DNA of 64,000 nt from Argyresthia goedartella (taxonomy: Eukaryota; Arthropoda; Insecta; Lepidoptera; Argyresthiidae). The stretch's first letter is position 1. Each line of letters opens with the position of its first letter. Of the stretch, positions 62,340 through 64,000 are shown piece after piece. The stretch spans positions 31,940,201 through 32,004,200 of the forward strand of contig OX463810.1 of the NCBI GenBank assembly GCA_949825045.1, given 5' to 3'. The notes under the pieces are model-generated. The model saw only the letters and a program-made list of their open reading frames with translations. It had not been told where the DNA came from and did not search any database. The position numbers and the translations under genes are program-made.

Positions 62340-64000
62340 ATGGATCGGTGGCTAAAATATACTGCTGGTAGAAAATCGGTAAGTTTGTGCTTCCATTTTT
62401 GTATTAGTTTAGTTAGTATTTTGTATTAGGTAGAATGTTAGGTTATGGAACGTTATTACTTTATTATGATCAAGCTGATTGGCAGGCAAAGATTTGTACT
62501 TCCATTTATCCCACAGGGGAGCTAATATTTCTTTTTAATTAAAACTAAACTCCTCCCTCGAACATTGTTTTGTTATGACAAGATTAAGAATGTTGCCAAC
62601 TGGGTATTTTGATTTGAGCTGAGCTGGGTATTTTTTTAAATATTTTTTGTCTGACATTGCTACAGGAATTTACATTTGAGTGTACAGCGATTACTAAACG
62701 TTATCAATATTTTTTCAGAATAAAGAAATGGTTCCTTTGCGCTCATTTGAAAAACCCGGCGCTAGTACATGCTCTGCTGATGAAGCTCAGCCCGGAACGA
62801 GTTTTCTTCAGTCCATTAGTAATGTCGAGAATCAAAAAGAACAATTAGATCCTCAAACATCGTCAGCAATGGAAGTCGAAAATGAAAAAGTGGCTGATAA
62901 GACTGAAGACGAAGAAGAGGGATACAATACTGAAAATGAAAAAAAGCAGTTGGGTAGTTCAAAATCTATGGCAAAAGGTAGGAAAAAGATATTTAAGAAG
63001 AAGTTTCAGCATGATTGGCTTAAGCTACCTGAGTTTAATGCATGTTTGTTAAGTGGGAATAAGGATGATGATGCAATTTGTAAGGTATGCAATGTGGTTA
63101 TGAAGGCGGGAAAATCTGAGCTCAAAAAGCATGGTGATGGAAAAGTTCATAAAAAACACATGGAAGCGTGGCTACAGTCAAATCAACCTAGTATTACAAC
63201 ATTTGTTGCAGAAAATACAAAGCTGAAAAACACCGAAGCTGCCATTTGTTCTTATATCGTCGAAAACAATCTTCCTATTTCATCGGTTGAACCATTAATT
63301 GAACTTATTAAATCTCTACCAGAGAAGGCAATCACGTCCCAAATCTGTTTAGCAAAACAAAAAGCCACTAACGTCATTAGGAATGGTTTGCGCCCATTTT
63401 TTAATGATATACTTGTTAGTGAACTGAATGATCATTTGTTTTCCGTCTATATTGACGAAACAGCTGATTTTCCTAAGTTCTCAGAATTGAAGATTCAAAC
63501 TGAGGAATTAATCAAAACATTGGCGTTAAATTTCATGAATAGAAACTATGTCAAACAAACCCCTGCTAACCAAATCAATCCTCATCAGACTGAAGAACAT
63601 CTTGAATTGAACCGTATTTATTTAGGTGTGGATGCAACCTGTTTATTAGCAGAGATTGACAGAAAGAAAACTGTGAAGTTCAGAAAATATTTCGGTCAGC
63701 AAAATTGTTTTATATTGAAGCGATCGTACAAATTAAGATACGATTTGTATTTGAAGATGTGCACAATGATTCGTCTTTTTTAAACCCGAAAAATGCCAAT
63801 GATTTGCAGTTGCACCCTATATCACTGTACGAAATCGCGAAAAAACACATTCCGTCGCACATTACTGTAGATTTAACAGAGCTGGACAAGGAATGGAGAA
63901 ATCAAAGTCTCCTAGCCGATACGGATTGTAACGATTGCATAGATGCTGTAGACTATTGGAAAAAAATGTTTGTAAAAAGAAATATCGACGGCAAACGCAA
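62340..64000 (+). pseudogene. BED-finger hAT-type transposase (ZBED5-like), frameshifted, cut by window end
   Basis: Exon 1 is 62340-62378 (MDRWLKYTAGRKS, donor GTAAGT); exon 2 starts at 62719 after TTTTTTCAG. The acidic N-terminus is followed by a zinc finger (CKVCNVVMKAGKSELKKHG, KVHKKH) and then hAT catalytic-domain pieces: LFSVYIDETADFPKFSEL (first aspartate region), then TLALNFMNRNYV, RIYLGVDATCLL. About 250-300 residues expected between the last two groups are absent. A one-base loss at about 63693 shifts the frame; FYIEAIVQIKIRF and SLYEIAKKHIPSHITVD then follow to the edge. In insects such genes belong to hAT elements or domesticated relatives. This copy is defective. Confidence 0.78.

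Overview
This window is a stack of transposable elements (TEs) from an animal genome, almost certainly an insect and probably a moth or butterfly. I base this on the mix of families: a mag-like Gypsy, two BEL/Pao elements, Jockey-type, CR1-like and I/LOA-like LINEs, a THAP-type P element, PIF/Harbinger with a MADF protein, and a tRNA-derived SINE with a lepidopteran-style tail. The AT-rich background with GC-rich TE genes agrees. No single-copy host gene, rRNA or functional tRNA was recognised, so the order is an inference.

Layout: 1-1350 holds a hairpin, a MITE, a LINE 3' end and a dispersed repeat. From 1356 to 9226 lies a minus-strand array of three 252-bp LTRs and two short internal regions (a non-autonomous LTR element), flanked by an AATTA target duplication. 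Its first LTR is split by a complete Gypsy element with identical LTRs (1441-6259). A mariner relic follows. From about 10.9 to 17.9 kb there is a three-level nest: a CR1-like LINE end split by a hAT element, itself split by a P-superfamily element (11296-16389) with perfect 20-bp terminal repeats, an exact 8-bp target duplication and what looks like an intact six-exon transposase gene. A Mutator-like relic precedes a second Gypsy element (minus, 18799-24677) that sits in another CR1-like LINE.

From 25247 to 34555 is a decayed BEL element (minus) with a 1.9-kb hairpin-rich insertion. From 34.6 to 37.5 kb are repeats, a SINE and a DUF4817-type relic. A near-intact Jockey-type LINE (minus, 37495-43074) has a 17-bp target duplication. 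A perfect 38-bp palindrome and a PIF/Harbinger relic split by a foldback element follow. From 46.2 to 61.9 kb is another nest: a coiled-coil reading frame is split by an I/LOA-like LINE (11-bp duplication), which is split by a BEL element with an intact 1,835-residue polyprotein (5-bp duplication, LTRs 49914-50549 and 58268-58621). The right edge holds a BED-finger hAT-type transposase gene with a frameshift, cut by the window end.

The genes do not form a pathway. They are independent selfish elements, and the nesting gives their relative ages. The most recent arrivals appear to be the two Gypsy elements (identical LTRs), the second BEL element and the P element.
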